Below are positions 62,860 through 64,000 of a stretch of DNA of 64,000 nucleotides, in pieces. This stretch comes from Mesoflavibacter zeaxanthinifaciens DSM 18436. GTDB lineage: Bacteria > Bacteroidota > Bacteroidia > Flavobacteriales > Flavobacteriaceae. The position numbers and the translations under genes are program-made. The stretch spans positions 215,324-279,323 of the forward strand of contig NZ_KE383820.1 in assembly GCF_000422365.1 (NCBI RefSeq), written 5' to 3'. How positions within the stretch are numbered: the stretch's first letter is position 1; every line of letters starts with the position of its first letter. Below the pieces are notes generated by a model. That model had not been told where the DNA came from. It was given only the letters and a program-made list of their open reading frames with translations, and searched no databases.

Positions 62860-64000
62860 ATGGGAAAGACAACAGGGTTTTTAGAATATAAAAGAGAAGA
62901 CGAAGGTTATTTGAAAGTAGAAAATCGTCTAAAAAATTATAAAGAATTCACAGTGCCTTTAAAAGAGGAAAAACTCAAAAATCAAGGAGCTAGATGTATG
63001 GATTGTGGTATTCCGTTTTGTCATAGCGGTTGTCCGCTGGGTAATTTAATTCCTGATTTTAACGATAAAGTCTATAAAGGACGATGGAAAGAAGCAGCAC
63101 AAATTTTACATGCTACAAATAATTTTCCAGAATTTACAGGTCGTTTGTGTCCTGCACCTTGTGAAGAAGCTTGCGTGCTAGGGATTAATGAAGATCCAGT
63201 AACCATTGAAAATATTGAAAAAAACATTGCAGAAATCGCCTTTAAAGAAGGTTGGATACAAGCGCATCCACCAAAACATCTTACAGGTAAAAAAGTTGCT
63301 GTTGTAGGTTCTGGTCCGTCAGGTTTGGCTGCTGCACAGCAATTAAATAGAGCAGGACATTTGGTAACCGTTTTTGAGCGTGACGCAAAAGTTGGTGGTT
63401 TGTTACGTTACGGTATTCCCGATTTTAAGTTAGAAAAGAAAATTATAGATAGACGTATTAAAATCCTTGAAGACGAAGGGATTACCTTTAAAACCAATGC
63501 TCACGTTGGAAAAAACGTAAGTGTCGAAACGATTAAAGCAGATTTTGATGCAATTCTTTTATGTGGCGGCGCAACTGTTAGGCGTAATATTCCTATAAAA
63601 GGAAATCATCTAAAAGGTGTACATCAAGCAATGGAATTTCTAAAGAAAAATAATCAATATGTTGATGGACTGATAGGTGAAGATGAAATTATTTCAGCAA
63701 AAAATAAAAAAGTAATTGTCATTGGCGGCGGCGATACAGGTAGCGATTGTATTGGTACTAGTAATCGTCATGGTGCAACATCGGTAACAAATTTTGAAAT
63801 TTTGAGCAAACCAACTAAAGGTCGTCCTGCGCATCAACCTTGGCCTTATTGGCCTATGCGATTAAAAACGACAACATCGCATAAAGAAGGTGTTGAGCGC
63901 TTTTTTAGTATTTCAACTAAAGAATTTTTAGGCGATAAAAATGGAAATTTAATCGGTTTAAAAACTGTTGAAGTCGAATGGATTTTTAAAGAAGGCGAAA
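62860..64000 (+). CDS. gltD: Glutamate synthase, small (beta) subunit (3' end outside window)
   Basis: 380 complete codons are present and the gene runs past the window. GltD passes electrons from NADPH through FAD and Fe-S clusters to GltB. Fe-S cysteines are C46, C49, C54, C58 and then C97, C101, C105. The FAD site VAVVGSGPSGLAAA is near 148-161, and the NADPH site VIGGGDTGSDC near 287-297. Start ATG 62860 lies 4 bp after gltB, forming the gltBD operon. Confidence 0.96.
   Translation, partial: MGKTTGFLEYKREDEGYLKVENRLKNYKEFTVPLKEEKLKNQGARCMDCGIPFCHSGCPLGNLIPDFNDKVYKGRWKEAAQILHATNNFPEFTGRLCPAPCEEACVLGINEDPVTIENIEKNIAEIAFKEGWIQAHPPKHLTGKKVAVVGSGPSGLAAAQQLNRAGHLVTVFERDAKVGGLLRYGIPDFKLEKKIIDRRIKILEDEGITFKTNAHVGKNVSVETIKADFDAILLCGGATVRRNIPIKGNHLKGVHQAMEFLKKNNQYVDGLIGEDEIISAKNKKVIVIGGGDTGSDCIGTSNRHGATSVTNFEILSKPTKGRPAHQPWPYWPMRLKTTTSHKEGVERFFSISTKEFLGDKNGNLIGLKTVEVEWIFKEGE

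Noticed and set aside
1-64000. Mobile elements, prophage, toxin-antitoxin or defence islands
   Set aside because: No transposase, integrase, terminal inverted repeats, restriction or Cas genes were seen; gene content is conserved housekeeping throughout.

Overview
The window reads as a chromosomal segment of a low-GC marine-type member of the Flavobacteriaceae (Bacteroidetes). Supporting signs are: A/T-rich DNA without Shine-Dalgarno sites; promoters of the Bacteroidetes form TAnnTTTG; a 287-residue primary sigma factor; a type IX secretion substrate with a type B sorting domain next to a PorT-like gene; a meso-DAP type MurE; and a DHS-like gene in a polyamine operon. The genus cannot be fixed from this sequence. 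I see no insertion sequence, prophage, CRISPR array, rRNA operon or obvious horizontally acquired island. Almost everything is core metabolism and cell-envelope machinery.

Layout. 1-570: 5' part of a membrane fatty acid hydroxylase (minus strand). 571-966: a promoter and a structured leader or small RNA in front of the polyamine operon. 967-5413: arginine decarboxylase, agmatinase and a deoxyhypusine/homospermidine synthase homologue, translationally overlapped, followed by an acidic unknown protein and an RMD1-family membrane protein. 5553-5891: small secreted protein. 5942-7348 (minus): EngB GTPase and an alpha/beta hydrolase. 7541-23137: a complete dcw cluster (mraZ, rsmH, ftsL, ftsI, murE, mraY, murD, ftsW, murG, murC, ftsQ, ftsA, ftsZ), preceded by three perfect 10-bp MraZ boxes and closed by a terminator. 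23263-25192: YqeY, tRNA-Arg(UCG), MtfA-like peptidase, CBS protein. 25250-34250 (minus): rpe, rpoD, proABC, a glycosyltransferase, pnp, rpsO. 34454-35551: soluble PAS histidine kinase. 35610-40407 (minus): accD, fbaA, a BamA/TamA-type outer-membrane lipoprotein. 40558-48422: trmH-like gene, porT-like gene, menG/ubiE, trkA-trkH and a 903-residue T9SS substrate. 48575-53262: a small tail-anchored protein, an aminotransferase, a desaturase, rsmG, and metK with a SAM-II type riboswitch. 53577-56156: PEP carboxylase. 56325-64000: nitrogen assimilation, amt-glnK divergent from gltBD, with paired palindromes between them.

How the parts connect. SpeA and SpeB make putrescine, and the DHS-like enzyme probably makes homospermidine. 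The dcw block supplies the whole cytoplasmic route from UDP-MurNAc to lipid II plus the core divisome, and appears to be under MraZ control. The amt/glnK/gltBD group imports ammonium and fixes it into glutamate.

The least explained signals are non-coding: the leader before speA (stems plus a possible pseudoknot), the metK riboswitch with a 10-bp anti-aptamer helix, the two palindromes spaced 52.5 bp apart between glnK and gltB, and a shared 18-bp promoter/start block at rpsO and metK. All structures were found by eye, and no folding or database search was run.
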